Positions 1-8,310 of a stretch of DNA of 64,000 nucleotides are shown here, piece by piece. Position numbers and translations under genes: made by a program. The DNA is taken from the NCBI RefSeq assembly GCF_937468385.1, contig NZ_CALBWS010000027.1, positions 16,402 to 80,401 of the forward strand. Direction: 5' to 3'. The notes below the pieces were generated by a model that saw only the letters and a list, made by a program, of their open reading frames with translations, was not told the DNA's origin and searched no databases. Position 1 is the first letter of the stretch. Each line of letters starts with the position of its first letter. The stretch is from Neobacillus rhizosphaerae (GTDB lineage: Bacteria; Bacillota; Bacilli; Bacillales; Cytobacillaceae).

Positions 1-962
1 GCTTGTTTAAAGTATGCCTTGATAGCCTTTGCTTTTGAGGTCCCGCCTGCAACGGCAATGACATTTGGAATGTGGGCCAAGTCTTGAAGCTGAAGTCCAA
101 TTGTTGATACCTTGTGAACGATCTCGCCCTGTTCATTAAAATAATAGCCAAAAGCTTCGCCGACTGCCTCCCCACTTTCAAGCTTTTCTTTGATTTCGGG
201 GTTGGTTTTTCGCCGCTCAGCCATTGTGATAGCATCTCCAATTCCATGGAGAACCATGCTTGCTGATTTTATTAGCTTTAGAACCTCATGAATATCAGGC
301 TCTCTAATCAGAGATTGATAAATTTCTGAACTGACCTGATCGGGAACGTAGAAAACGCGATGTTTAGAATCGGTGTTTTTCGCCATATTCGAGCAAATCG
401 TGTTTGCTTGATTAGCAACATCTTCACCAACTCCGCCTCGTGCTGGAACAAAAAGTAACTCCTGCTGATTCAACTCTGGCGTTAATCTTTCTGCGACAGC
501 AGCCATGGTTGAACCACCCGTAACAGCGATGATATTTTTCCCGCTTAGCAGCTTTTTCATGCAAATAGCACTAGCTTTGCCAAGTTCACCTTTAACCATT
601 GCTGATTCGTCGCTATCACCGGGTACTATAACGACTTTCTTAATACCGAGCAGATGCTTCAATTCTAATTCCATTACATCAATACCCTTTAACTCGCGCA
701 TTAAGCCTTCCAAATCCTCAAGTAAATTTTTTCCTTCCGAGGTTAAAATCATCCCCAAATTATTACGGTAAATAAGGTTTTGCTCTTTGAGGAAGTCTAC
801 TTCACTACGAAGGATTCTTTCTGTAAATCCAAGACTAACAGCTAAACTCCTTCTTCCCACCGGCTGCATAAATCCTATGTACCTAAGGATGGAATATCTT
901 TTTTGCAAGACTTGAAGTAGATCGGGTAATAATCTTTTTTGGATATCGATAAATGACTGCAT
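1..962 (-). CDS. cggR: CggR, central glycolytic genes repressor (3' end cut by window edge)
   Basis: SorC/DeoR-type repressor of the gapA glycolytic operon, which senses fructose-1,6-bisphosphate. My translation starts MQSFIDIQKRLLPDLL and runs about 320 codons to the window edge. It shows the N-terminal winged-helix region (GRRSLAVSLGFTERILRSEV), then the sugar-phosphate-binding domain with AVTGGSTMAAVAE, FVPARGGVGED and HGIGDA blocks known from B. subtilis CggR. The family is about 340 residues, so roughly 20 are missing off the edge. The start ATG (960-962) has AAGGAG upstream. A CggR-type operator precedes it at 994-1029, so it should repress itself and the gap operon expected to the left. 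Confidence 0.95.
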   Translation of the reverse strand, partial: MQSFIDIQKRLLPDLLQVLQKRYSILRYIGFMQPVGRRSLAVSLGFTERILRSEVDFLKEQNLIYRNNLGMILTSEGKNLLEDLEGLMRELKGIDVMELELKHLLGIKKVVIVPGDSDESAMVKGELGKASAICMKKLLSGKNIIAVTGGSTMAAVAERLTPELNQQELLFVPARGGVGEDVANQANTICSNMAKNTDSKHRVFYVPDQVSSEIYQSLIREPDIHEVLKLIKSASMVLHGIGDAITMAERRKTNPEIKEKLESGEAVGEAFGYYFNEQGEIVHKVSTIGLQLQDLAHIPNVIAVAGGTSKAKAIKAYFKQ

Positions 963-993
963 GAATCGCAAGCTCCTTTATTCTGTGTAGTTG

Positions 994-1029
994 GTCGTAA
1001 AATGTCCACCGTAGACATATTATGTCCCG
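994..1029 (-). promoter_or_regulatory. CggR operator
   Basis: On the minus strand the pieces read CGGGAC, 6 nt, TGTC, 4 nt, GTGGAC, 6 nt, CGAC. The B. subtilis CggR operator is known as CGGGAC-N6-TGTC-N4-CGGGAC-N6-TGTC. The spacing is identical; the first half is perfect and the second degenerate. It lies 32 bp before the cggR start. Confidence 0.85.
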
Positions 1030-1035
1030 CCTACT

Positions 1036-1079
1036 CTAAAAAAAATCACCCCTACTACAATTTTCATTGTAGCAGGAGT
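1036..1079 (-). terminator. Rho-independent terminator after the glutaredoxin-like gene
   Basis: A 14-bp stem (minus strand ACTCCTGCTACAAT pairing with ATTGTAGTAGGGGT, loop GAAA) is followed by a run of T residues. It separates rpoN-glutaredoxin from cggR. Confidence 0.8.
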
Positions 1080-1111
1080 AAAAACCTATTTCAACCTATT
1101 TCAACCTAAAT

Positions 1112-1363
1112 TTATCCGTTTTTTTCTTGTAAACGATTACTTATGTCAAATTTGTCAACAAAGCCAAATCCGACCTCTTCCCCGTCGATATGAACGACTG
1201 GAATCATTAATCCATAGTGTTCGGTTAATTCATCACTTGTTTCAATATCAATTTCTTCCAGTCGAAAATTCCAGTCCTCTTTCAGTTCCAGAAGTGTCGC
1301 TTTTGCTTTATCGCATAGCGGGCAACGATTTCTGGTATATAACGTGATAATTGTTTGCGCCAT
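1112..1363 (-). CDS. Glutaredoxin-family thiol protein
   Basis: An 83-residue thioredoxin-fold protein with the redox motif CPLC (Cys14, Cys17) after the first beta strand and a cis-proline block MIPVVHIDG near residues 53-61. The length and motif fit the glutaredoxin-like/DUF836 group, likely a small thiol-disulfide oxidoreductase; its partner is unknown. It begins with ATG 16 bp after rpoN stops, with AAAGGA upstream whose sequence nearly touches the rpoN stop. Linkage of rpoN, this gene and cggR is common in Bacillaceae. The role is inferred from the fold only. Confidence 0.8.
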   Translation of the reverse strand: MAQTIITLYTRNRCPLCDKAKATLLELKEDWNFRLEEIDIETSDELTEHYGLMIPVVHIDGEEVGFGFVDKFDISNRLQEKNG

Positions 1364-1378
1364 TGTTCTGTTCCTTTC

Positions 1379-2701
1379 TCAGTTGAACCTTTTTCTTTTA
1401 GAAGAAGAGGGGATCCCCAACTGGTCGCGGTACTTAGCGATGGTTCTCCTTGAGACAACAATTCCCTGTTCCATCTTCAATTGTTCGACAATTTCTTGAT
1501 CAGAAAGCGGTTTTTCTTTTTTCTCTTGGTCTATTAATTGTCTAATTGTATTCTTCACCTGTGTCGATGAGGTATTTTCATCCCCGGAGACCGTTTGGAT
1601 GGTGCTAGTGAAAAATGATTTTAATAGAAAGGTCCCAATTGGGGTTTGCACATATTTTTCCCGAACTGCTCGACTGACAGTCGATTCATGAACATCGAGT
1701 TCCGCGGCGACTTCCTTCATCGTCATCGGAACTAAATATTGCAAGCCTTTTTGAAAAAAGGATGTTTGTTTTTCAACGATTTTAGCAACAACCCTTGTTA
1801 ATGTCTCTTTTCGCTGTTCAATACTTTTTATAATCCATTGATAATCCTGGAGCTTATCCTGTAAAAAGCTACTGACCTGTTGATCCTGGTCCTTGAATTT
1901 TTTATAATATTGCTCATTAAAGCTTATCCTTGGCAGGGCATCATCAAACATGCGGACCGTTAGACCGGAAGCCGACTGTTCCACGATGGCATCGGGAATA
2001 ATATACGTCGTGGACTCTGTACGTAAGATGGCACAAGGCTTTGGATCAAGCAATTGTATTTCGTCAGATACATTTTGAATCTCCTTAAGTGATACCTGTA
2101 ATTCCTTCGAAATTTGCTTCCATTTCTTTTCGGCAAACGGGATGAAATAGTTGGAAATTATGTTTTGGGCAAGCTCGTTATCTGGATTTTTATAATAAAT
2201 TTGCATTAACAGACACTCTTGAAGGTTCCTTGCACCGATTCCCGCAGGTTCAAGTGTTTGAATAACGGCAAGGCCCTCTTCTACCAATTCCTCTGATACC
2301 CGTAGTTTTTCAGCAATATTGGCAAGATCACCAAAAAAGTAACCGTTTTCATCAAGGTTTTGAATAAGATGGCGGATAACCTTTAATTGCTCCGCCGATA
2401 GGTTTGCTATATTTAATTGCGAAATTAGATAATCTTCCAGTGAAAATGGCTTATCGGCAATTTGCTCAATCCAGTCATTTTCCGCCTTGCGGTGCTTCCT
2501 TCGATTACGGTCAATGAGGGGATTCATCGGCTGAACATTCCCACTCTCAATCTGCATAAGGGGATTTTCGAGTGCCTTATTTTCTAAAAAATCAGCAAGT
2601 TCTTGAGCCGAATACTGCAATAAGGCAATCGCCTGTGATAACTCCTGCGTCATCGCCAATTTCAATGTTTGCTGCTGCCATAAACTCGCCTTCAAGTTCA
2701 T
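1379..2701 (-). CDS. rpoN: RNA polymerase sigma-54 factor (SigL/RpoN)
   Basis: Sigma-54, which directs RNA polymerase to -24/-12 promoters and needs an AAA+ activator; in Bacillus it serves levanase, arginine, branched-chain amino acid and acetoin genes. It has 440 residues: glutamine/leucine-rich region I (residues 1-45), core-binding domain (about 70-250), a helix-turn-helix with VHESTVSRAVREKY (about 330-345), and the signature RpoN box SRRTIAKYR near the C-terminus. The start ATG is preceded by GGGGGGAG. It is the first gene of a two-gene unit with the glutaredoxin-like gene. No bacterial enhancer-binding protein lies in this window. Confidence 0.97.
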   Translation of the reverse strand: MNLKASLWQQQTLKLAMTQELSQAIALLQYSAQELADFLENKALENPLMQIESGNVQPMNPLIDRNRRKHRKAENDWIEQIADKPFSLEDYLISQLNIANLSAEQLKVIRHLIQNLDENGYFFGDLANIAEKLRVSEELVEEGLAVIQTLEPAGIGARNLQECLLMQIYYKNPDNELAQNIISNYFIPFAEKKWKQISKELQVSLKEIQNVSDEIQLLDPKPCAILRTESTTYIIPDAIVEQSASGLTVRMFDDALPRISFNEQYYKKFKDQDQQVSSFLQDKLQDYQWIIKSIEQRKETLTRVVAKIVEKQTSFFQKGLQYLVPMTMKEVAAELDVHESTVSRAVREKYVQTPIGTFLLKSFFTSTIQTVSGDENTSSTQVKNTIRQLIDQEKKEKPLSDQEIVEQLKMEQGIVVSRRTIAKYRDQLGIPSSSKRKRFN

Positions 2702-2790
2702 TTGTCTCCCCCCTATGATCCTATTTTACATGAAAGAAGGGTTTTCGGGTAATGGAAATTGATATCTAGTTTGTTTAGTAATAATATTAA

Positions 2791-2828
2791 TAAAATAAAA
2801 ACCCCCTGTTTACACAAAACAGGAGGCT
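2791..2828 (-). terminator. Terminator after tRNA-Arg
   Basis: Minus-strand hairpin CCTCCTGTTT / AAACAGGGGG followed by TTTTTATTTTATT, just 3' of the tRNA. Confidence 0.85.
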
Positions 2829-2835
2829 TTCATGA

Positions 2836-2907
2836 CGCGCTCGGAGGGAATCGAACCCCCATTTTAAGAACCGGAATCTTACGTGCTATCCGTTGCACCA
2901 CGAGCGC
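2836..2907 (-). tRNA. tRNA-Arg (anticodon CCG)
   Basis: Cloverleaf on the minus strand: acceptor GCGCTCG/CGAGCGC, D arm GTGC/GCAC, anticodon stem TAAGA/TCTTA with loop TTCCGGT giving anticodon CCG (reads CGG), a T arm with TTCGATT, and discriminator G. The CCA end is not encoded. A terminator follows. A single tRNA-Arg near clpP is also known in B. subtilis. Confidence 0.96.
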
Positions 2908-3035
2908 TAAATATTAGCGACTTACATATTATATGCCAGATTTGTTCACTTGGCAAGTAAAGAATAGGTTTTAAAGTTGGCTGGAATGGTTATGCTGAAA
3001 TAGGGAAAGTTGTCGAACATTTAGAAGTTGAATTG

Positions 3036-3065
3036 TTTGACCTTTATTGACCATCGGTGTATGAT
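3036..3065 (+). promoter_or_regulatory. clpP promoter with CtsR operator
   Basis: A SigA promoter with -35 TTGACC (3037-3042), a 17-bp spacer and -10 TATGAT (3060-3065). The CtsR heptad repeat TTTGACC-TTT-ATTGACC (3036-3052) overlaps the -35; it differs from the known consensus at one base. This predicts CtsR repression released by heat or protein stress. The clpP ribosome site is AGGAGGAAG. Confidence 0.9.
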
Positions 3066-3113
3066 AACAATACATATTATTTTTAACTTTCACACTCAGG
3101 AGGAGGAAGAAAT

Positions 3114-3719
3114 ATGAATTTGATTCCTACAGTTATTGAACAAACAAACCGCGGTGAACGTGCATATGACATTTATTCTCGTCTGTTAAAAGACCGGATT
3201 ATTATGCTTGGCAGCGCTATTGATGATAATGTTGCCAACAGTATTGTAGCACAATTATTATTTTTAGAAGCGGAAAATCCCGAAAAAGACATTACACTTT
3301 ACATCAACAGCCCAGGCGGAAGCATCACAGCTGGAATGGCGATTTACGATACCATGCAATATATTAAAGCAAATGTATCAACCGTTTGTATCGGAATGGC
3401 TGCATCTATGGGTGCCTTCCTACTTGCCGCAGGGGAAAAAGGAAAGCGATTTGCGCTACCTAATGCTGAAGTCATGATTCACCAGCCACTTGGTGGTGCT
3501 CAAGGGCAAGCAACCGAAATTGAAATTGCTGCAAAGCGGATCTTGTTCCTTCGTGAAAAGTTGAATGGAATTTTATCAGAGCGCACTGGCCAGCCACTTG
3601 AAGTGATTCAAAAAGATACCGATCGTGATAACTTCATGACTGCTGAAAAAGCAAAAGAATACGGCCTTATTGACAGCATCATCACTCGTAAACCTAATGA
3701 AACTACTGATAAAAAGTAA
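3114..3719 (+). CDS. clpP: ATP-dependent Clp protease proteolytic subunit
   Basis: Serine peptidase that forms the 14-subunit chamber used with ClpX, ClpC or ClpE to degrade regulators and damaged proteins in the cytoplasm. It has 201 residues with the full catalytic triad: Ser98 in MAASMG, His123 in MIHQPLGG and Asp172 in DRDNFM. The N-terminal axial-loop region IPTVIEQTNRGERAYDIYSR is intact. It is monocistronic, with its own promoter and CtsR box upstream and a strong terminator 9 bp after the stop. Confidence 0.98.
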   Translation: MNLIPTVIEQTNRGERAYDIYSRLLKDRIIMLGSAIDDNVANSIVAQLLFLEAENPEKDITLYINSPGGSITAGMAIYDTMQYIKANVSTVCIGMAASMGAFLLAAGEKGKRFALPNAEVMIHQPLGGAQGQATEIEIAAKRILFLREKLNGILSERTGQPLEVIQKDTDRDNFMTAEKAKEYGLIDSIITRKPNETTDKK

Positions 3720-3727
3720 TGAATACA

Positions 3728-3764
3728 GCAATCGGCTTCCGGGCCGGTTGCTTTTTTCTTTTTT
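3728..3764 (+). terminator. clpP terminator
   Basis: Stem GCAATCGGC / GCCGGTTGC followed by TTTTTTCTTTTTT. Confidence 0.9.
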
Positions 3765-3821
3765 AGCGGTAAATTTACGGATTACCTCCCCTATTTGGGG
3801 GGATTGGCATATTTTTCTTAT

Positions 3822-3968
3822 GTTATGGCTCAATTTTTTATGAGTTATGGCTCAATTTTTTATGAGTTATGGCTCATTTTATCAATTTATTGGCTCATTT
3901 TTTCACTTTATTGGCTCATTTTTTCACTTTATTGGCTCATTTTTTCACTTTATTGGCTCATTTTTCGT
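3822..3968. repeat. 21-22 bp tandem array, GGCTCA core
   Basis: About seven units, each with TTATTGGCTCA or TTATGGCTCA followed by a T6 tract and a short variable piece (CACT, ATGAG). The period is 21-22 bp. It fills the gap between clpP and crh. Hydrophobic reading frames across it come from the repeat and have no ribosome site. The same core recurs at 35580-35655. Confidence 0.85.
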
Positions 3969-4041
3969 ATGTTACGGCTGTTTTACCATTTATTACAAAA
4001 AAAATAAACACTCCTTGACCGATGCCTCTGTTCATTCACAC

Positions 4042-4080
4042 TAAAAAAGGGTTTGCCCTCAAATTTGAGCCAAACCCTTC
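4042..4080 (-). terminator. Terminator of the nudix-rapZ-yvcK-whiA-crh operon
   Basis: Minus strand AAGGGTTTG pairs with CAAACCCTT, followed by TTTTT; located just after crh. Confidence 0.85.
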
Positions 4081-4084
4081 CTAA

Positions 4085-4342
4085 TTAATGATCTTTTTGA
4101 ATAAAGTCAGATAAAACGTTGATGGCTCTATCCTCATCATCACCGTCTGCGATAATATTAATCACGATTCCTGAGCCGACTGCAAGGCTCATTAATCCCA
4201 TTATACTTTTTGCATTTACCTTTTTGCCATCTTTCTCTAGAAAAATATCAGCTGAAAAGCGGTTCGCTTCCTGCACAAAAAGTGCGGCTGGGCGGGCTTG
4301 AAGACCCGTTTTCAATTTTACTTCTACCTGTTTCTCCAACAT
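4085..4342 (-). CDS. crh: Crh, catabolite repression HPr-like protein
   Basis: An 85-residue HPr paralogue that takes no part in sugar uptake but, when phosphorylated on Ser46 by HprK, acts as CcpA corepressor. The active-site histidine of HPr is replaced by Gln15 (GLQARPAA), the mark of Crh, while Ser46 (AKSIMGLMS) is kept. It is the last gene of the operon, 119 bp after whiA, with GGAGGAAA before the ATG. Its kinase gene, hprK, lies at 21.8-22.8 kb in this window. Confidence 0.96.
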   Translation of the reverse strand: MLEKQVEVKLKTGLQARPAALFVQEANRFSADIFLEKDGKKVNAKSIMGLMSLAVGSGIVINIIADGDDEDRAINVLSDFIQKDH

Positions 4343-4461
4343 TACACATTTCCTCCCTATGTTTTAATTCTATATTCTTAAAACAAATTCATCATTTCAC
4401 AAAGTTAACTCTACTCGACCCTAATAAAGGGCAATACTTTGGGCAATCATTGCCGCTTCCG

Positions 4462-5412
4462 CTAATTCCTCGGGGCTATTTCCCCGGCACGTAGCTTCTC
4501 CGCAATCTCATCAATCTTTCGCAAGCGGTGATTAATGCCTGATTTACTAATGGCACCACCAGAAACCATTTCACCAAGTTCTTTTAAAGTAACATCCGGA
4601 TATTGCACCCGAAGTTCGGCAATTTCCCTTAACTTATCAGGTAAAATTTGCAGACCGACTGTCGAATCAATCAACCGGATATTTTCAACCTGTCTGATAG
4701 AAGCGCCGATGGTTTTATTCAGATTGGCGGTTTCACAGTTTACCAAGCGATTAACTGAGTTCCGCATGTCCCGAACAATCCGGACATCTTCAAAACGGAG
4801 CAGGGCATTATGAGCACCGACAATATTTAAAAATTCGGTAATTTTCTCGGCTTCTTTTAAATAAGTAATGAAGCCTTTTTTACGCTCAAGCGTTTTGCTA
4901 TTAAGACCAAATGTATTCATTAATTCGCATAAAGAATCATTATGTTCTTTATAGAGCGAAGAAATTTCCAAATGATAAGAGGATGTTTCCGGATTATTGA
5001 CGGATCCTCCTGCTAGAAAAGCACCGCGTAAATAAGAACGCTTACAACATTTCTTCTTTACAAGGTCCTGCGAAATATCGTGAATGATGGTAAATCCTTC
5101 ACCAAGGATTTTCGTGTCCTCAAGAATTTCCTTGGCCGCCTGAGATAAACGGACAATATAGACGTTGTTTTTTTTAAGGCGCATTTTTTTTCGGACAAGC
5201 AGCTCTACCTGTATCTCATAGCTCTTCTTCAATAATGTATATATTCTTCTCGCTATTGCTGCATTTTCCGTTTGAATATCTACGACTAACTTACGGTTTG
5301 AAAAGGAAAGGGAACCGTTCATGCGGATTAAAGCCGAAAGCTCTGCTTGAATGCAGCATGTTTTCACTTCCAAATTGGTTAATTCCTTTTTCGTTTCCGA
5401 AGCGAAAGACAT
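4462..5412 (-). CDS. whiA: WhiA, DNA-binding protein of cell division/chromosome control
   Basis: A 316-residue WhiA (YvcL). It has an N-terminal LAGLIDADG-homing-endonuclease-like fold (about residues 1-200, including RGAFLAGGSVNNPETSSYHLE) without nuclease residues being evident, and a C-terminal helix-turn-helix (LRVQYPDVTLKELGEMV...SKSGINHRLRK, about 265-305). In Bacillus it influences division and nucleoid segregation. It is followed by crh and preceded by yvcK, the conserved order of this operon. Confidence 0.95.
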   Translation of the reverse strand: MSFASETKKELTNLEVKTCCIQAELSALIRMNGSLSFSNRKLVVDIQTENAAIARRIYTLLKKSYEIQVELLVRKKMRLKKNNVYIVRLSQAAKEILEDTKILGEGFTIIHDISQDLVKKKCCKRSYLRGAFLAGGSVNNPETSSYHLEISSLYKEHNDSLCELMNTFGLNSKTLERKKGFITYLKEAEKITEFLNIVGAHNALLRFEDVRIVRDMRNSVNRLVNCETANLNKTIGASIRQVENIRLIDSTVGLQILPDKLREIAELRVQYPDVTLKELGEMVSGGAISKSGINHRLRKIDEIAEKLRAGEIAPRN

Positions 5413-5495
5413 CCCTTCACCCCTTTATAAAAACCCACTATTTGTTTTTTCTAAAGACACTATCAAAATAACGTTTATTAACTGCACACTACTAT

Positions 5496-6482
5496 CTACG
5501 CTTCATACCGCTTTTTGGTTTCATCTAACAGTATATTATATAAAATTTTCGCCACTTTTTTTGGGTCATGCCGAAGGGCGCCATTTTCCTGATAAGCAAT
5601 ATCTGCATGAACTACTTCAAGTCCAAGCTCAAAAAGCTGTGGTAAATCGTATATCACTGGGTCGGCCAGCTCTTCATTATAGCGAAGCTGAATATGCTGT
5701 GGAATTTCTTCGTTATTCACAAGAATCGTATTGATAAACGTATAGTTCATATGATCATAAATGGCCTTCACATGATCGCTCGCGGTATAGCCGTGCGTTT
5801 CGCCAGCCTGTGTCATCAAATTACAAATGTACACCTTTTTCGCTTGGGAGTGGCACACTTCATCCCCTAAACGCGGAACAAGCAGATTTGGCAGAATACT
5901 TGTATACAAGCTTCCAGGGCCAATAATGATTAAATCCGCCTGACGAATCGCTTGAATCGACTCTGGCAAGGCGCGAATTGTACTTTTTGACGTTAAAAAA
6001 ACTCTTTTAATTTTTTTCCCTGAATAAGGAATTTTCGATTCCCCAGAAACAATCGCACCGTCCTCCATTTCAGCATGCAGAACGACACTTTGATTAGCGG
6101 CAGGTAACACCTTTCCACGGACATTCAAAATCTTGCTCATCTCTTGAATGGCATGAACAAAGTTTCCGGTGATGGAGGTCATCGCAGCCAGGATTAAATT
6201 ACCCAGCGAATGTCCAGAAAGTTCATTTGACGTTTTAAAACGATGCTGAAACATTTCCTCAACCAACGGTTCCACATCTGACAGTGATGCTAACACATTG
6301 CGAATATCACCAGGAGGAGGAATGTGCAGGTCATCGCGCAAGCGTCCAGAGCTGCCGCCGTCATCCGCGACTGTCACAATGGCGGTAATATCAACAGGAT
6401 ACTGTTTCAATCCGCGTAATAACACAGGTAATCCTGTTCCTCCACCAATGACGACAATACGAGGCTGTCCTAACTCTCTCAT
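5496..6482 (-). CDS. yvcK: YvcK (MgfK), gluconeogenesis/cell-shape factor
   Basis: A 328-residue UPF0052/CofD-like protein with the nucleotide-sugar-binding Rossmann start IVVIGGGTGLPVLLRG (about residues 9-24), VTVADDGGSSGRLRDDL (37-53) and PPGDIRNVL. In B. subtilis it binds UDP-sugars and is needed for growth on gluconeogenic carbon sources and for correct localisation of a penicillin-binding protein. The start overlaps the rapZ stop (ATGA), which implies translational coupling. Confidence 0.95.
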   Translation of the reverse strand: MRELGQPRIVVIGGGTGLPVLLRGLKQYPVDITAIVTVADDGGSSGRLRDDLHIPPPGDIRNVLASLSDVEPLVEEMFQHRFKTSNELSGHSLGNLILAAMTSITGNFVHAIQEMSKILNVRGKVLPAANQSVVLHAEMEDGAIVSGESKIPYSGKKIKRVFLTSKSTIRALPESIQAIRQADLIIIGPGSLYTSILPNLLVPRLGDEVCHSQAKKVYICNLMTQAGETHGYTASDHVKAIYDHMNYTFINTILVNNEEIPQHIQLRYNEELADPVIYDLPQLFELGLEVVHADIAYQENGALRHDPKKVAKILYNILLDETKKRYEA

Positions 6483-7372
6483 GTAGTTTTATCCTTTCTC
6501 CTCTCAATGTCACGGTGGGATACACATGTATTATAATCATTTTGGAAAAATCGTCCTAGATATTCAGCTAAAGCAACAGAGCGGTGCTGCCCACCTGTAC
6601 ATCCAATCGCAATCACCAGCTGTGCTTTCCCTTCCCTTTTATAATGAGGAAGCATGAAGCTTAACAAATCTGTTACTTTTTCCAAAAATTTATGCGTTTC
6701 GTTCCATTTTAAAACATAGCTGGAAACCTCTTCATCCAGTCCTGTTTTTGGCCGCATATGTTCAATATAATGAGGATTCGGCAAAAAGCGCACATCAAAA
6801 ACAAGATCCGCATCGATGGGAAGCCCATGTTTAAAGCCAAAGGACATGACATTGACAGTAAAGCTTATTTGTTTATTCGCAGTAAATTCCGTTAATATCT
6901 TCTCACGCAATTCACGTGGTTTCATCTGGGAAGTGTTGTAAATTAATTGGGCCCTGCCCTTAAATTCCTCCAGCAGCTCCCGCTCAAGCGTGATGCCCTC
7001 TAGAGGCAGCCCTGACTTGGCTAGCGGATGGGACCGCCTTGTTTCCTTATATCTACGGACTAATGTTGAATCATCCGCATCTAAAAATAATATCTGCGGC
7101 GTCACCCATGAAGTTTCCGCCAGTTCATCTAGTCCCTTAAATAAATGGTCAAAAAACTCTCGACCGCGTAGGTCCATAACCAAAGCAACTTTATTCATTT
7201 TATTCCCAGATTCCTTCATAAGTTCAAGAAATTTTGGGAGCAGCGTCGGCGGCAAATTATCGACACAGAAGAATCCTAAATCTTCAAAGCTTTGAATGGC
7301 TACCGTTTTTCCAGCCCCAGACATACCGGTAATAATCACCATCTGGGTTTCACTTATCGCACCGGTACTCAC
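6479..7372 (-). CDS. rapZ: RapZ/YvcJ, P-loop nucleotide-binding protein
   Basis: A 297-residue YvcJ-type RNase adapter family protein. It has Walker A GMSGAGKT (about 16-23), a Walker B-like ALVMDLRG, and the C-terminal RapZ domain with IAIGCTGGQHRSVALAE. In Gammaproteobacteria RapZ guides decay of the GlmZ small RNA; in Bacillus YvcJ hydrolyses NTP and is linked to competence, so the RNA role is not proven here. Start is GTG with GGGGGAA eight bases upstream. It overlaps yvcK by four bases. Confidence 0.95.
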   Translation of the reverse strand: MSTGAISETQMVIITGMSGAGKTVAIQSFEDLGFFCVDNLPPTLLPKFLELMKESGNKMNKVALVMDLRGREFFDHLFKGLDELAETSWVTPQILFLDADDSTLVRRYKETRRSHPLAKSGLPLEGITLERELLEEFKGRAQLIYNTSQMKPRELREKILTEFTANKQISFTVNVMSFGFKHGLPIDADLVFDVRFLPNPHYIEHMRPKTGLDEEVSSYVLKWNETHKFLEKVTDLLSFMLPHYKREGKAQLVIAIGCTGGQHRSVALAEYLGRFFQNDYNTCVSHRDIERRKDKTT

Positions 7373-7395
7373 TTCAATTCCCCCTATTATATTAA

Positions 7396-7863
7396 TTAAC
7401 TCGGATCTAATCGGTAACTGATTAGTTGAAAATCTTTTGTATAGGTAAAAGTACCGTAAATAATCCCTTTTCCATGAATCATGTAATCAATGATATGATA
7501 ATCACCGCCAGCCATTGGCAGACTATTTATCTGTTCAATCGGATGCCATGCCAGCTTTCCTTCTTCAGATTCAACTAAATCAATGCCATCTGAATCCGTT
7601 GCCGTAAAGGTAAACATCATCCACTCGGAAAGAAGCTCGTCGCCTTCCATCATAATCATCGTAAATATTCCTTTTAGTTGTGGGTTTTTTAGATAGATAC
7701 CCGTCTCTTCACGGTATTCCCTGATGCAGGAATCCCGTACCGATTCGCCCGGCTCCATTTTTCCACCTGGAGCCACCCACCAGCCCCGACGCGGTTTTTG
7801 CAGCAACAACATTTGATTATTTCTTATCAATGCACAATTGGTGACCCGCTGCACAACACTCAC
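7396..7863 (-). CDS. yvcI: Nudix hydrolase (YvcI-like, 8-oxo-dGTP diphosphatase family)
   Basis: A 155-residue MutT/Nudix protein. The Nudix box is complete: G(K)MEPGESVRDSCIREYREETGI, the GX5EX7REUXEEXGU pattern at about residues 34-56. The neighbourhood and sequence (QRVTNC, KPRRGWWVAPGGKM) match B. subtilis YvcI. The substrate is unproven. It is the first gene of the operon with rapZ 23 bp downstream. A second GTG three codons in (7854) has better spacing from GAGGGTGAG and may be the true start. Confidence 0.92.
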   Translation of the reverse strand: MSVVQRVTNCALIRNNQMLLLQKPRRGWWVAPGGKMEPGESVRDSCIREYREETGIYLKNPQLKGIFTMIMMEGDELLSEWMMFTFTATDSDGIDLVESEEGKLAWHPIEQINSLPMAGGDYHIIDYMIHGKGIIYGTFTYTKDFQLISYRLDPS

Positions 7864-7940
7864 CCTCTTTAAAAAGCATAATGCCTTGGTATTAAACTAG
7901 AATGACAAAACCCCAGTCTAACAAATAATTTATTCTATCC

Positions 7941-7969
7941 ATTATACTATTTTTAAGATACAGTCACAA
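7941..7969 (-). promoter_or_regulatory. SigA promoter for the nudix-rapZ-yvcK-whiA-crh operon
   Basis: Minus strand -35 TTGTGA (7964-7969), a 17-bp spacer and a perfect -10 TATAAT (7941-7946), about 80 bp before the nudix start. Apart from this promoter and the terminator at 8121-8159, I see nothing in the gap 7864-8310. Confidence 0.8.
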
Positions 7970-8120
7970 TGAATACAAAATTGATATTTCTGTTAAAATT
8001 TTTTCCTATGTAGCTTGGTTAGCTTCCATTCTTCCATGGATATGGAAACCTCACTGATTGGCTAGCGTTTAAGTCGAAAAGACACATTGATCCGTTGCTT
8101 TTATTACGTTTCTATTTAGC

Positions 8121-8159
8121 CCAAAAAAAATGGCACAAGCTGCTGGGCTTGTGCACCAT
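8121..8159 (-). terminator. Terminator after trxB
   Basis: Minus strand GGTGCACAAGC pairs with GCTTGTGCC, followed by eight T residues. It lies 150 bp after the trxB stop. Confidence 0.85.
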
Positions 8160-8310
8160 AAGGTATATATTTTAAAGGGGGTCAATTTACTTAATCATAC
8201 CCTATCTTTATTTCACTTTTGTTACAGAAGAATTAAAACAGAGTTACTTTTTTGTAAATGAAACGCATAAGAAAATTAACAATCCGTGACCCATATTATT
8301 CAATTGTTGT

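Noticed and set aside
3795..4044. Two overlapping hydrophobic reading frames (about 65-70 codons) after clpP
   Set aside because: They are translations of the GGCTCA tandem array, with no ribosome site, and begin after the clpP terminator.
5351..5734. 127-codon plus-strand frame between whiA and yvcK
   Set aside because: Antisense shadow of two well-supported genes with no family pattern.
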